Positions 17,680 to 27,479 are shown, counted from the first letter of the stretch. The stretch: DNA of 64,000 nt from Lachnospiraceae bacterium (GCA_004556565.1 SFGN01000001.1:1-64000), one strand, 5' to 3'. Program-made: numbers and translations. The notes: a model not told the origin generated them from the letters alone.

Positions 17680-17780
17680 TCAGAATTTTTAATGTACCTT
17701 TTATTATATAAAATTTGGGCAATATTTGATTTAATATTTTAAAAGACTTACAAGGAAATGTGATTAAAAAGGTGATCTAA

Positions 17781-17837
17781 GAAGAAGCTGTTGCAAAAGC
17801 AGATATTAATCTGCCAATGCAACAGCTTCTTCTTTTT
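17781..17837. terminator. Terminator between csp and glyA
   Basis: GAAGAAGCTGTTGC (17781-17794) and GCAACAGCTTCTTC (17819-17832) form a perfect 14-bp stem whose loop holds a smaller GCAGAT/ATCTGC stem, followed by TTTTTG on the plus strand. A second, imperfect hairpin (about 17851-17880) lies closer to glyA without a clear T-run. Confidence 0.75.
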
Positions 17838-17938
17838 GTTGCCAAGCGTCCGAAGAAGCTGCCAGTGGCAGGTTCTTTCGGTTTCCCTGTATATGAGAAA
17901 AGGCCCGGTTCCCCTTTGATCGATGATTCAGTTTATTC

Positions 17939-19174
17939 TTAACACAACGGATATTTGTTTGTCAGCTCTGCCACCATTGCTTTTGCATTCTCAACATTGT
18001 CTTCACTCTCGATTACCATCGCAATGATTTCGGCGATCTTATCCATATCTTCTTCTTTCATGCCGCGGGTCGTAACTGCAGGAGTTCCGAGCCTCACTCC
18101 GCTTGTAACAAACGGAGAACGCGGATCGTTCGGAATCGTGTTCTTGTTACAGGTCACATGTGCGTCATCCAGACGTTTCTCCAGTTCTTTACCGCTGATA
18201 TTGTTTGCGGTAAGATCGACAAGCATCAGATGATTGTCAGTAGCTCCTGACACAATTTTAATGCCCCGTTTCTGAAGTCCTTCACAGAGTGCTTTTGCAT
18301 TGGAGACTACCTGCTCCATATAAGCTTTGTACTCCGGCTGAAGTGCTTCTTTAAAGCAGACGGCTTTCGCCGCAATCACATGCATAAGCGGGCCGCCCTG
18401 GATTCCCGGGAATACGGCCTTGTTGAAATTAAATTTCTTATTCATTTCCTCGCTGCACATAATCATGCCGCCGCGCGGCCCGCGGAGCGTCTTGTGTGTC
18501 GTCGTTGTAGTTACATGTGCATACGGGATCGGGCTCGGATGAAGACCTGTCGCCACAAGACCTGAAATGTGAGCAATATCCACCATCAGATATGCCCGCA
18601 CTTCATCTGCGATTTCACGAAATCTCTTGAAATCAATTGTGCGCGCATATGCGCTGGCTCCGGCAACGATCAGCTTCGGCCTGTGCTCTTTAGCGATTTC
18701 CAGCACTTTATCATAATCAATCACGCCGTCATCATTAACGCCATATGCGGCAAAATCAAAGTATTTGCCGGAGAAATTGACCGGTGAACCATGAGTCAGG
18801 TGTCCGCCGTGATCCAGATTCATACCCATCACTTTATCTCCCAGCTCGAGCATTGCGAACATGACCGCCATATTTGCCTGAGCCCCGGAATGCGGCTGCA
18901 CATTTACATACTCGCATTGAAACAGTTCCTTCGCACGTTCCCTTGCAAGGTTTTCCACGACATCGACACACTGGCATCCACCATAATACCTCTTTCCCGG
19001 GTACCCTTCGGCATATTTATTTGTAAGCGGACTTCCCATAGCTGCCATAACAGCTTTGCTCACCCAGTTCTCGGATGCAATCAGCTCAATGTGAGAATTC
19101 TGGCGCTTCATTTCCGCCTGGATCGCCTCTGCCACTTCTGCGTCTGCATTCATAATTTCATCAAACTCGTACAT
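17939..19174 (-). CDS. glyA: Serine hydroxymethyltransferase
   Basis: This PLP enzyme interconverts serine and glycine and loads one-carbon units onto tetrahydrofolate. The 411 residues match the family length. Motifs include ELIASENWVSKAV, NKYAEGYPGKRYYGGC, VNVQPHSGAQANMAV, HGGHLTHGSPVNFSGK and the PLP-lysine loop TTTTTHKTLRGPRGG. The ATG at 19174 is chosen because GGAGG precedes it; the upstream in-frame ATG would begin inside that site. Single gene, minus strand, between polC and csp. Confidence 0.97.
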   Translation of the reverse strand: MYEFDEIMNADAEVAEAIQAEMKRQNSHIELIASENWVSKAVMAAMGSPLTNKYAEGYPGKRYYGGCQCVDVVENLARERAKELFQCEYVNVQPHSGAQANMAVMFAMLELGDKVMGMNLDHGGHLTHGSPVNFSGKYFDFAAYGVNDDGVIDYDKVLEIAKEHRPKLIVAGASAYARTIDFKRFREIADEVRAYLMVDIAHISGLVATGLHPSPIPYAHVTTTTTHKTLRGPRGGMIMCSEEMNKKFNFNKAVFPGIQGGPLMHVIAAKAVCFKEALQPEYKAYMEQVVSNAKALCEGLQKRGIKIVSGATDNHLMLVDLTANNISGKELEKRLDDAHVTCNKNTIPNDPRSPFVTSGVRLGTPAVTTRGMKEEDMDKIAEIIAMVIESEDNVENAKAMVAELTNKYPLC

Positions 19175-19266
19175 TATCTCTTCCTCCATCTGAATATCAT
19201 GATTTTATTACTGCAATTTGGTGCACTTATTTAAATTTACTACATAACAGCTATAAAGTAAAGCGG

Positions 19267-19321
19267 TCATGAAAAATCAAACAATGATATATAAGTGTTC
19301 ATTAAAAATCGAACAATGATA
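19267..19321. repeat. Short direct repeat duplicating the polC 3' end
   Basis: TCATGAAAAATCAAACAATGATA (19267-19289, written here as two blocks TCATGAAAAATC and AAACAATGATA) recurs at 19299-19321 with two mismatches, 32 bp apart. The second copy contains the polC stop and the codons for its terminal SLFDF; the first lies just beyond and would encode SLFDF again but out of frame. Confidence 0.7.
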
Positions 19322-22300
19322 ATTGGTTACTCTTCGGCAGGTCTCCAAACAGATTCATTCCCGCCATCTGTTCTATGACTGTCTTGCTGACCTTCGTCCG
19401 TTCCCTGAAATCATCCAGGGACAAGTATTTTCCGTCCTTTGATGCCTGCTCTACAGCCTCGGCCGCTTTCTCTCCCATTCCCTCAATACTTGCAAAGGAC
19501 GGCATCAGCTTACCGTCTATGATCTGGAATTTCTTTGCTTTTGCTTTGTAAAGGTCTATCGGCAGAAATTCAAATCCCCGGGCATACATTTCCTGAACCA
19601 GCTTCATATCCTTTAATGTATCCTGCTCTTTGTTGCTCATTGCATCCCCCTTTTTGCGGAATTCATTCATATGATATTCCAGTGCCTCTTTTCCCTGGCA
19701 CATAAGATTATAGGAAAATGCGTCCGCGCGGATGCTGAAATATGCCCCGTAATACGCCAGCGGATAATTGATTTTACAGTAGGCAATGCGATACGCCATC
19801 ATTACATATGCTGCAGCATGGGCTTTCGGGAACATGTAGCTGATTTTTTTACAGGAACCGATGTACCAGTCAGGCACACCTTTTTCCTTCATCGCTTCTT
19901 CCCATTCCGGCGTAAGACCTCTTCCTTTACGGACACTTTCCATGATTTTAAAAGAAAGTGCACTGTCCACACCCTGATTTATCAGGTACAGCATGATATC
20001 ATCACGGGTACAGATGGCAGTGGAAATCGTTGCCTTTCCCTCTTTGATAAGCTCCTGGGCGTTCCCAAGCCACACGTTCGTCCCGTGAGACAGACCGGAA
20101 ATTCGCACCAGATCGGAAAATGACTGAGGATTTGCGTCCTGAACCATCTGGATAACAAAATCCGTCCCGAACTCCGGAATACCGAGGCTTCCCAGTTTAC
20201 AACCGCTGATGTCCTCCGGTTTAATTCCTAAAGCACTGGTGTTATGGAATAATGATAAAACTTCTTTATCATCCAGAGGTATATTTGTCGCGAGGAAAGG
20301 ATTATCGGCATTGTACTCATTTTCCATTGCATCAGAAGTAATGTACTCCTCCAGCATACGGATCATGGTCGGGTCATCGTGCCCGAGGATATCCAGCTTC
20401 AGCAGATTATGGTCGATGGAATGGTAATCAAAATGCGTGGTGATGATATCAGTCCCCATTTCATTTGCCGGATGCTGGACAGGGGTAAATTCATTGATGT
20501 TGTGTCCGTGAGGAAGTACGACAATCCCGCCCGGATGCTGCCCGGTGCTCCTGCGTATACCTGTACATCCCTGGCTTAACCGTTCAATCTCACACTTCCG
20601 TTTTTTTATATTGCGCTCTTCAAAATAGTTTTTTACATACCCATATGCCGTCTTTTCCGCAACCGTCGCGATTGTCCCGGCTTTAAAGGTATGCCCCTCA
20701 CCGAAAATCACTTCTGTGTATTTATGTGCTTTTCCCTGATAATCACCTGAGAAATTCAGGTCGATATCCGGCTCTTTGTCTCCCTTAAATCCGAGGAATG
20801 TCTCAAACGGAATATCAAAGCCTTCCTTTGTCAATTTTTCACCGCACACAGGGCAGATTTTATCCGGCATATCAAAGCCGCAGCACCCTGCATAAGCCTT
20901 CACTTCTTCAGAATCAAAATCATAGTAATGGCATTTCTTGCAATAATAATGCGGGCTTAAAGGATTGACCTCCGTAATTCCCGCCATCGTCGCGACAAAC
21001 GAAGAACCTACAGAGCCTCTCGAACCTACCAGATATCCGTCATCATTTGACTTCCACACCAACTTCTGTGCAATGATATACATGACGGCATACCCGTTGG
21101 AAATGATTGAGTTCAGCTCTTTTTCTAACCTCGAAGACACCTGTTCCGGAAGATTTTCTCCGTATATTTTATGCGCCCTTTCATAGCAGATTTTCCTCAA
21201 CTCCTGATCGGAATTCTCAATGACCGGCGGGCATTTATTCGGGTTTACAGGTGAAATTTTTTCTATCATATCGGCAATCTTATTCGTATTTTCCACAACA
21301 ATTTCATAGGCTTTTGCCGAGCCGAGATATTCAAATTCTGCCAGCATTTCCTCCGTTGTCCGTAAGAACAACGGTGCCTGATTATCCGCATCTTTAAATC
21401 CTTTTCCCGCCATGATAATGCGGCGGTACACTTCATCCTCAGGATTCAGGAAATGGACGTCACAGGTAGCGACCACCGGCTTTTTAAATTTCTCGCCAAG
21501 TTCCACGATCTGCCTGTTCAGATTGCGTAAATCCTCCTCCGTCCTGATGTCAGAAAGCTTATCGTCCTCCAGCATGAACCGGTTATTTCCGATGGGCTGG
21601 ATTTCATAATAATCATAAAACTCGGCAAGCTTTGCGATCCGTTCCGGAGATTTATTATTCAGAATTGCCTGAAACAGCTCCCCTGCCTCGCAGGCACTTC
21701 CCACAAGCAGTCCTTCCCTGTGCTGGTTCAGAAGACTTTTCGGGATTCTCGGTCTTCTGGCATAATAAGTCAGGTGAGATTCTGATATCAACTGATAAAG
21801 GTTATATCTTCCCACATTATTCTTTGCCAGGATAATAATATGATAAGTGGGCAGTTTCTGGATATTGGACACGTTCCTGTTGCCAAACCGGTTAAGCCCT
21901 TTAAGTGTGGTGATATTGACCTCTTTTAGCATCTTCACAAGTTTTACGAATATTTCAGCCGTCGCCCCTGCATCATCAACCGCCCGGTGATGATTTTCCA
22001 GTGAAATCCCCAGTGCCTTCGCCACATTATTCAGTTTATACTTTGCCAGAGTCGGCAGCATGATTCTTGACAGCGCCACGGTATCCACATATACAAAGTG
22101 TGGTTCGATATCCTGATAACGGCAGTTCTGTTCAATGAATCCTACATCAAATCCTGCATTGTGTGCAACCAGCACCGCACCGTCCGCAAATGCAAGAAAC
22201 TCTGGCAGGATGGCTTCGATATTGGGTGCATCCATCACCATCTCATCCGTAATCCCGGTCAACTGTGTGATTTCAAAAGGAATCGGTCTTTCCGGATTAA

Positions 22301-23861
22301 CGAATGTACTGTAACGCTCTGTTATTTCTCCGTTTACTACTTTAACCGCCCCGATTTCGATGATTTTATCTTTAATTGAGCTGAATCCCGTTGTCTCAAT
22401 ATCAAAAACGACATAAGTATCATCCAGTGTTTCTTCTCCTGCTCCCACGGCAATCTCGGTCAGGTCATCTACCACATATCCTTCAATTCCATAAAGCACT
22501 TTAAACGGATCCTTCTTGTCAAGTTTCTCAATATAATGATTCGCATCCGGGAAAGCATGGGCAACCCCATGATCGGTAATTGCAATCGCCGGATGCCCCC
22601 AGGAATGTGCACAGCCGACAATATCTTTCACAGCAGACACGCCGTCCATATCGCTGGCCTGGGTATGACAATGAAGTTCCACCCTCTTTTTAGGGCTCAA
22701 ATCTTCTCTCTTTGTTGTAAAATCAGCTATTTTCCTGATTCCGCGGACTGAGCCTACCGCCATCTCACCCTCGAACTGGTCAAGAGTTACAACTCCTTTT
22801 ACTTTTAAAAATGCACCTTTTTTTATATTTCCAAGTATTTCGGGCAGATATTCATTGGCGACAAAAATCTTAGCGGTAATTGTATCTGTAAAATCAGTCA
22901 CTTTAAATGTAACTATCGTCCGCTCGTTCCTGATTTCACGTGTCTCTGCCGCTATAACCTTCCCCTGATATACGATTTCCGTCATTTCCACAAGATCCTG
23001 ATCCAGACGTACCGGCTCGTCATCAAAATTTTTGCCATATATCAGATTCGGATCATCCTCCTGCTTGAGCGGACGTTTATAATCACCTGCAGTTTTTTTC
23101 TTAAAGCTTCTGTCCTTATTCCCGGAAAAGGATTTACTGACTGTGCCTGCCTGCTTTTTTGAAATAGATATGGATGCTTTAGAAGGATTTTTTCCCTTTT
23201 TCCCTTCATCAGCAGACACACCGGCAGATCGCGGCATGTTTTCCGGAGCATCTTCATTTTTATTCTGCCTGCTCCGCCTGAAAATGGCATCAATCTCCCT
23301 CTGGATTCTCTGTTCATCATATTCCCTCTGGGAAGTACTTTCCTTATCCTTATAGGTAACACGGATTTCAGTTTCCATCTGGAATCTCTCATTAAACACT
23401 TCATTAAGAAGTGCAACGATTACCTCCTGCCTTCCGGCAGACACAACAGTGTTGACCAGTTCAAGACAAAGGACATTTCCATCCTCAAACCGGATATGTG
23501 CCTGTTCAAACATACTGGCGGCAAGAATACTTGTTTCTTTAAACTCCAACAATATGCTGTCCCTGTATTCTTCCATCAGAGCTTGCGGTGTATACTGTAC
23601 GGAAAGTGTATATTTCTCTTTGATTTTAATTACAATCCCCGCATCCGGAAATAATTGCCTCTGAATCTGCTCTTCCATCAGAAAAATGAATTTTTTTTGA
23701 ATCACATGTGTACTGTGTATGTAAACATGAAGAAAATCTCTTCTGGAATTTGTCGTTATTTTCCTGACTTTCACATTCTGAAACAAATTCTGCAGTCTTT
23801 CTGGCATTTTCAATGTCGGAAACACCTCAAAAAAATCTTTAACATTCTCTATCGTTCCCAA
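19302..23861 (-). CDS. polC: DNA polymerase III alpha subunit, PolC type
   Basis: The main replicative polymerase of low-GC Gram-positives. The 1519 residues have the PolC order: N-terminal domains, OB-fold (about 305-395), PHP domain (VELHCHTQASDMDG), an inserted DEDD proofreading exonuclease (YVVFDIETTGFSS, about 490), the rest of PHP, then the palm with PDIDLNFSGDYQ and a zinc-binding cysteine set. It ends QLSLFDF, a sliding-clamp-binding motif. The likely start is TTG at 23861, eight bases after AGGAG. It overlaps the ispG stop by 13 bp, so translation is coupled. Confidence 0.97.
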   Translation of the reverse strand: MGTIENVKDFFEVFPTLKMPERLQNLFQNVKVRKITTNSRRDFLHVYIHSTHVIQKKFIFLMEEQIQRQLFPDAGIVIKIKEKYTLSVQYTPQALMEEYRDSILLEFKETSILAASMFEQAHIRFEDGNVLCLELVNTVVSAGRQEVIVALLNEVFNERFQMETEIRVTYKDKESTSQREYDEQRIQREIDAIFRRSRQNKNEDAPENMPRSAGVSADEGKKGKNPSKASISISKKQAGTVSKSFSGNKDRSFKKKTAGDYKRPLKQEDDPNLIYGKNFDDEPVRLDQDLVEMTEIVYQGKVIAAETREIRNERTIVTFKVTDFTDTITAKIFVANEYLPEILGNIKKGAFLKVKGVVTLDQFEGEMAVGSVRGIRKIADFTTKREDLSPKKRVELHCHTQASDMDGVSAVKDIVGCAHSWGHPAIAITDHGVAHAFPDANHYIEKLDKKDPFKVLYGIEGYVVDDLTEIAVGAGEETLDDTYVVFDIETTGFSSIKDKIIEIGAVKVVNGEITERYSTFVNPERPIPFEITQLTGITDEMVMDAPNIEAILPEFLAFADGAVLVAHNAGFDVGFIEQNCRYQDIEPHFVYVDTVALSRIMLPTLAKYKLNNVAKALGISLENHHRAVDDAGATAEIFVKLVKMLKEVNITTLKGLNRFGNRNVSNIQKLPTYHIIILAKNNVGRYNLYQLISESHLTYYARRPRIPKSLLNQHREGLLVGSACEAGELFQAILNNKSPERIAKLAEFYDYYEIQPIGNNRFMLEDDKLSDIRTEEDLRNLNRQIVELGEKFKKPVVATCDVHFLNPEDEVYRRIIMAGKGFKDADNQAPLFLRTTEEMLAEFEYLGSAKAYEIVVENTNKIADMIEKISPVNPNKCPPVIENSDQELRKICYERAHKIYGENLPEQVSSRLEKELNSIISNGYAVMYIIAQKLVWKSNDDGYLVGSRGSVGSSFVATMAGITEVNPLSPHYYCKKCHYYDFDSEEVKAYAGCCGFDMPDKICPVCGEKLTKEGFDIPFETFLGFKGDKEPDIDLNFSGDYQGKAHKYTEVIFGEGHTFKAGTIATVAEKTAYGYVKNYFEERNIKKRKCEIERLSQGCTGIRRSTGQHPGGIVVLPHGHNINEFTPVQHPANEMGTDIITTHFDYHSIDHNLLKLDILGHDDPTMIRMLEEYITSDAMENEYNADNPFLATNIPLDDKEVLSLFHNTSALGIKPEDISGCKLGSLGIPEFGTDFVIQMVQDANPQSFSDLVRISGLSHGTNVWLGNAQELIKEGKATISTAICTRDDIMLYLINQGVDSALSFKIMESVRKGRGLTPEWEEAMKEKGVPDWYIGSCKKISYMFPKAHAAAYVMMAYRIAYCKINYPLAYYGAYFSIRADAFSYNLMCQGKEALEYHMNEFRKKGDAMSNKEQDTLKDMKLVQEMYARGFEFLPIDLYKAKAKKFQIIDGKLMPSFASIEGMGEKAAEAVEQASKDGKYLSLDDFRERTKVSKTVIEQMAGMNLFGDLPKSNQLSLFDF

Positions 23862-24904
23862 TGAATCAACTCCTGACGAAGAGTCTCAAGCAGCTCTTCT
23901 TCTTTGACTTTTTTTACAATTTCACCTTTTTTTATCAGCAAGCCTTCCCCGATTCCGCCTGCAATGCCGATGTCGGCTTCTTTTGCCTCCCCCGGGCCGT
24001 TAACGACACAACCCATGACTGCAACTTTAATATCCAGAGGAAATTCCTGCACCATAGTTTCCACCTGATTTGCAAGAGAAATCAGATCAATGCGTGTTCT
24101 CCCGCAGGTCGGGCAGGAAACCACTTCAATCCCACCTTTTCTAAGACCCAGAGTACGGAGAATCAGTTTTGCTGATTTTATTTCCTCCACCGGATCTCCG
24201 GTCAGGGACACACGGATCGTATTGCCGATTCCTTCATGCAAAATAATCCCCAGTCCTACAGAAGATTTAATATTTCCTGAATAAACAGTTCCGGCCTCTG
24301 TAATTCCCACATGAAGCGGATAAGGACACTCTGGCGCAATCAGTTCATGTGCCTTTACACACATCATGACATCAGAGGATTTGATGCTGACGACAAGGTT
24401 ATCATATCCTAAATCTTCAATCATATGAACCTTGTCCAGCGCGCTTTCAACAATTCCTTCCGCTGTCACACCGCCATATTTTTCCAGTAAAGGTTTCTCA
24501 AGAGAACCACTGTTTACGCCGACACGGATAGGCACGTTGTGTGCTTTTGCAGTATCGACTACTGCCTTTACCTTCTCTTCAGAGCCAATATTCCCCGGAT
24601 TGATCCGGATTTTGTCGGCGCCGTTCTCAATAGCGGCTATCGCCATCCGGTAGTCAAAATGAATGTCCGCTACTAGAGGAATATGAATTCTTTTTTTGAT
24701 TTCTTTCAAAGCCTGCGCTGCTTCGATGTTCGGAACGGTACAGCGGATAATCTCACAGCCCGCCCGTTCCAGCCGCAGAATCTGTGCAGCGGTCGCTTCC
24801 ACATCTTCGGTTCTTGTGTTCGTCATAGACTGAATTGCCACCGGATGATTACCGCCAATCGTTACAGAACCAATTGCGACTTCCTTCGTCTGGTTTCTTA
24901 ACAT
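23849..24904 (-). CDS. ispG: 4-hydroxy-3-methylbut-2-en-1-yl diphosphate synthase (GcpE)
   Basis: IspG reduces MEcPP to HMBPP in the MEP isoprenoid pathway using a [4Fe-4S] cluster. The 351-residue protein shows VAIGSVTIGGNHPVAIQSMTNT, RINPGNIGS, SCPTCGRTRIDL and MGCVVNGPGEAKEADIGIAG, which supply the cluster cysteines. ATG at 24904 follows AGGAGG by about seven bases. The frame stays open upstream to 25069, but that part runs through the MITE and is not protein-like. In relatives ispG lies between rseP and polC; here rseP is absent upstream. Confidence 0.97.
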   Translation of the reverse strand: MLRNQTKEVAIGSVTIGGNHPVAIQSMTNTRTEDVEATAAQILRLERAGCEIIRCTVPNIEAAQALKEIKKRIHIPLVADIHFDYRMAIAAIENGADKIRINPGNIGSEEKVKAVVDTAKAHNVPIRVGVNSGSLEKPLLEKYGGVTAEGIVESALDKVHMIEDLGYDNLVVSIKSSDVMMCVKAHELIAPECPYPLHVGITEAGTVYSGNIKSSVGLGIILHEGIGNTIRVSLTGDPVEEIKSAKLILRTLGLRKGGIEVVSCPTCGRTRIDLISLANQVETMVQEFPLDIKVAVMGCVVNGPGEAKEADIGIAGGIGEGLLIKKGEIVKKVKEEELLETLRQELIHWER

Positions 24905-25012
24905 CTGACACCCTCCTTTTTTCTGAAAAAGGACAGCCACTTTTCCAAGCATCTGTCCTCGCATAAGCCCGAATTTTACAGGCTTTCCTTTTTTTCTTTT
25001 CTTAATTTTATT

Positions 25013-25176
25013 GTAACAGTTCATCGATAATCGAAAAGGTGTGCGAATCATGCCTGCATGAAAGAGCACGCCGCTTCGATTATGAACTTAGCGCCCGAAA
25101 ATGAGCAAAAATAGCTGCGAAGCAGCGAGGAAGCACCATAGGTGCGTTTTGCGAATGGCACGTGCTGAACTGTTAC
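25013..25176. mobile_element. MITE-like element 2 (GTAAC termini, 8-bp target duplication)
   Basis: A 164-bp non-coding element with GTAACAGTTCA at 25013-25023 and its complement TGAACTGTTAC at 25166-25176. It is flanked by the 8-bp direct repeat ATTTTATT (25005-25012 and 25177-25184). Its interior folds into several stems, including ATAATCGAA/TTCGATTAT, GCTGC/GCAGC, GCACC/GGTGC and GCACGTGC. The ends match those of the element at 8994 except for one complementary base change. It fills most of the 320-bp gap between ispG and the next gene upstream. Confidence 0.83.
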
Positions 25177-25224
25177 ATTTTATTTTACTTAGCTTGATAA
25201 TGAACATATATCAGCTTTCGATAC

Positions 25225-25683
25225 TCAGTCTTTATTAAAAATCAGCTGTTCTCCGAATTCCCTGTCTGTCAGAGTCAGCCGGTTGCTTTCAATACTGTAA
25301 TTATAAGACGTTTCCATCGTCTCCACGGTATCGCGTATCACAGCGGCAGTCTCATCATCCGTCAGAATAAGTTCCTCACTCTCAAATGTCTGCTCATCCA
25401 TATGCAGCGTAAATGTCTTTGCCGATTTATCAAGTTCATATTTCATGCTGACTTCCGCATATTTATCACCGGAATCCTGCTGCCACGAGAAAACAGCCCT
25501 GTCATTTTCCCCGACATACAGCGTCATATCGTTTTCCTCTGAAATCCATTTTCCTTCCAATGGATTCGATGTAAATAATTTCAGGATGAAAAATACAAAA
25601 ATAATGATAATCAAGGCAGTTGATACTGCCATTGCACCTCTCCAGAGAATGCTTCTCCTTTTTTCGTCACGTTCTGTCATCAT
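25225..25683 (-). CDS. Small membrane-anchored protein with extracellular beta-rich domain
   Basis: A 152-residue protein not recognised as a named family. A basic N-terminus (ERDEKRRSILWR) is followed by a membrane segment at about residues 19-37 and an outside domain opening NPLEGKWISEENDMTLYVGEN, with alternating strands ending RLTLTDREFGEQLIF. This resembles lipocalin-like domains in small exported Firmicute proteins; the similarity is by eye only. It has a perfect-consensus promoter and no operon partner. Confidence 0.7.
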   Translation of the reverse strand: MMTERDEKRRSILWRGAMAVSTALIIIIFVFFILKLFTSNPLEGKWISEENDMTLYVGENDRAVFSWQQDSGDKYAEVSMKYELDKSAKTFTLHMDEQTFESEELILTDDETAAVIRDTVETMETSYNYSIESNRLTLTDREFGEQLIFNKD

Positions 25684-25703
25684 ATTCCACCTTCCTCCAC
25701 ACC

Positions 25704-25732
25704 ATTATACGGATAATGAAAATTTATGTCAA
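25704..25732 (-). promoter_or_regulatory. Perfect sigma-A promoter of the small membrane protein gene
   Basis: TTGACA (25732-25727) and TATAAT (25709-25704) on the minus strand with a 17-bp spacer, both at full consensus. The leader is very short, as the ribosome binding site starts about eight bases after the -10. Confidence 0.85.
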
Positions 25733-25794
25733 GTTCAGCCATAATAGAGTAAATATTTATCGCCGCATGTTTTAGGCTGCCAATGCATCCGACG

Positions 25795-25850
25795 GGAGCT
25801 GCCAGTAACAGCTCCTGTAGGTGTGAACCGTACCTCTGGGTGTGAACCGT
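25795..25850. repeat. Hairpin and 12-bp direct repeat between two minus-strand genes
   Basis: GGAGCTG-ccagtaa-CAGCTCC (25795-25815) forms a hairpin without a T-run. Next to it GGTGTGAACCGT occurs twice (25820-25831 and 25839-25850) with a 19-bp period. The repeats could be binding sites upstream of the promoter at 25704, or debris; no function can be assigned. Confidence 0.45.
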
Positions 25851-25880
25851 TAGTAGCATGATTTCCTTTTTTCCGAAAAT

Positions 25881-26390
25881 CTATGCAAATATGGCTCCGA
25901 GAATTCCGTATGACAGCACGGTCATGATAAATGCCGCCAGGAGCACTCCCAGCACAATAGCAGGAAATGCTTTCCTGAATCGGATTCCCAGTAAAGCTGC
26001 GATCAGCGCACCTGTCCAGGCTCCAGTTCCGGGCAACGGGATTCCGACAAATGCCACCAGCCCCCAGAATTCATATTTTTCAATATTGGCGCTCTTACTC
26101 ATCGCTTTCGCTTCCAGTTTATCGACGATTGGTTTTAGTTTCCTTGTCCCCTTCATCCAGTCAAATATTTTCGTTATAAGCAGTAAAATAAAAGGGATCG
26201 GGAGCAGATTTCCGATTATGCAGATCGGAATCGCTCTCATCTGGGGCACATCCAGGATTGCAGGCCCCGCCGCAAGAAGCCCGCCTCTGAGCTCCAGGAT
26301 CGGTACCATGGAAATCACAAAAATAATTGCTTCTTTTCCAAGTTTGCCGCCGAGGTTCACAACGAACCAGTTAATCAATGCTTCTTTCAT
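25881..26390 (-). CDS. COG2426 membrane protein (PF06695, putative small multidrug export)
   Basis: A 169-residue integral membrane protein with about four hydrophobic segments. Family features include VISMVPILELRGGLLAAGP near the N-terminus and VGIPLPGTGAWTGALIAALLGIRF in the second half, a repeated re-entrant-like Gly/Pro pattern. The export label is a historical family name without firm function. ATG at 26390 overlaps the hisC stop (ATGA), so translation is coupled; a longer start at 26414 lacks a ribosome binding site. Confidence 0.82.
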   Translation of the reverse strand: MKEALINWFVVNLGGKLGKEAIIFVISMVPILELRGGLLAAGPAILDVPQMRAIPICIIGNLLPIPFILLLITKIFDWMKGTRKLKPIVDKLEAKAMSKSANIEKYEFWGLVAFVGIPLPGTGAWTGALIAALLGIRFRKAFPAIVLGVLLAAFIMTVLSYGILGAIFA

Positions 26391-27463
26391 GCTTCTGAAT
26401 TCTCCTCCATACATTTTTCAAGCACATCAAATAATTGTTCCATTTCCTCCCTCGTACCTATCGTAATCCTCAGATATTGTTCAATTCTGTCACTTCCCCA
26501 GTAACGAACATAAATATTATGTTGCTTCAGCTTTTCAAAGAGCATTTTTGCATCGTAATCAGGATGCTTTGCAAATATAAAATTTGCTTTTGAATCCGGA
26601 AATACAAATCCAAGCTCCGAAAGCCTTATTTTTGCCCATTCCCTTGTCTCTATAATCTTATTCACTGTCTCATGAAAATACGCATCTGCTTTCACAGATT
26701 CCACTCCGCTTATCAGGGCCGCCTGATTCATGGTATAGGAATTCACTGAGTACTTTACATTATTCAGGCAGCCGATCAATGCCGGATTTCCGACTGCATA
26801 ACCGATCCGCATTCCTGCCATAGAGCGTGATTTTGAAAATGTCCTTACAACAATCAGGTTATCATATTTTTCTGTCAGTTCTAAAGCCGATTTCCCGGCA
26901 AAATCAATATATGCCTCATCGACAATTACGATTACCTCCTGATTATGAATGAGAATATTTTCCACAAAATCCAGATCCTCGTAGATTGCCGTCGGTGCGT
27001 TCGGGTTCGGGAAAATCACCCCGCCGTTTTCTTTATAATAATCTTGACTGTTGATTTTAAAATCCTCGTCAAGCTTCGGGCATTCATACGGGATTCTGTA
27101 CAGCTCTGCCCAAACTTTGTAAAACGAATACGTAATGTCAGGAAAGAGAACCGGTTTGCCGCTGTTGAAAAATGTCAGAAAACACATGGCAAGAACATCA
27201 TCGGAACCGACCCCTACAAAAATCTGTTCTTTCTTAATACCGTGATATTTTGCCAATGCAGTAATCAATGCTTCTGCAGCCGGGTCCGGATAAAGCCTGA
27301 GGCATTCTCCTTCCATCATATGAAGTGCACGTTCCACTTCAGGTGCCGGAGGATATGGATTTTCATTTGTATTAAGTTTTATTACTTTATGCTGTGGCTG
27401 CTCTCCCGGCACATAAGGTTCGGCCACACGTATGTTTTTCATAATATCTGAACGTAATTCCAT
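26387..27463 (-). CDS. hisC: Histidinol-phosphate aminotransferase family enzyme
   Basis: HisC transfers an amino group to imidazole acetol phosphate in histidine synthesis. The 358-residue PLP enzyme shows KLNTNENPYPPAPEV, GVGSDDVLAMCF, VDEAYIDFAG and the PLP-lysine text VVRTFSKSRSMAGMRIGYAVG, the usual HisC signature. ATG at 27463 follows AGGAG by nine bases; upstream sequence lies in the preceding gene. No other his genes are near, so it could also act on other aromatic or phosphorylated substrates. It lies 16 bp after another aminotransferase gene. Confidence 0.88.
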   Translation of the reverse strand: MELRSDIMKNIRVAEPYVPGEQPQHKVIKLNTNENPYPPAPEVERALHMMEGECLRLYPDPAAEALITALAKYHGIKKEQIFVGVGSDDVLAMCFLTFFNSGKPVLFPDITYSFYKVWAELYRIPYECPKLDEDFKINSQDYYKENGGVIFPNPNAPTAIYEDLDFVENILIHNQEVIVIVDEAYIDFAGKSALELTEKYDNLIVVRTFSKSRSMAGMRIGYAVGNPALIGCLNNVKYSVNSYTMNQAALISGVESVKADAYFHETVNKIIETREWAKIRLSELGFVFPDSKANFIFAKHPDYDAKMLFEKLKQHNIYVRYWGSDRIEQYLRITIGTREEMEQLFDVLEKCMEENSEA

Positions 27464-27479
27464 GACCTTTTGCTCCTGT

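Noticed and set aside
24905..25069. In-frame N-terminal extension of ispG starting at 25069
   Set aside because: It runs through the MITE and lacks family similarity; AGGAGG marks the ATG at 24904.
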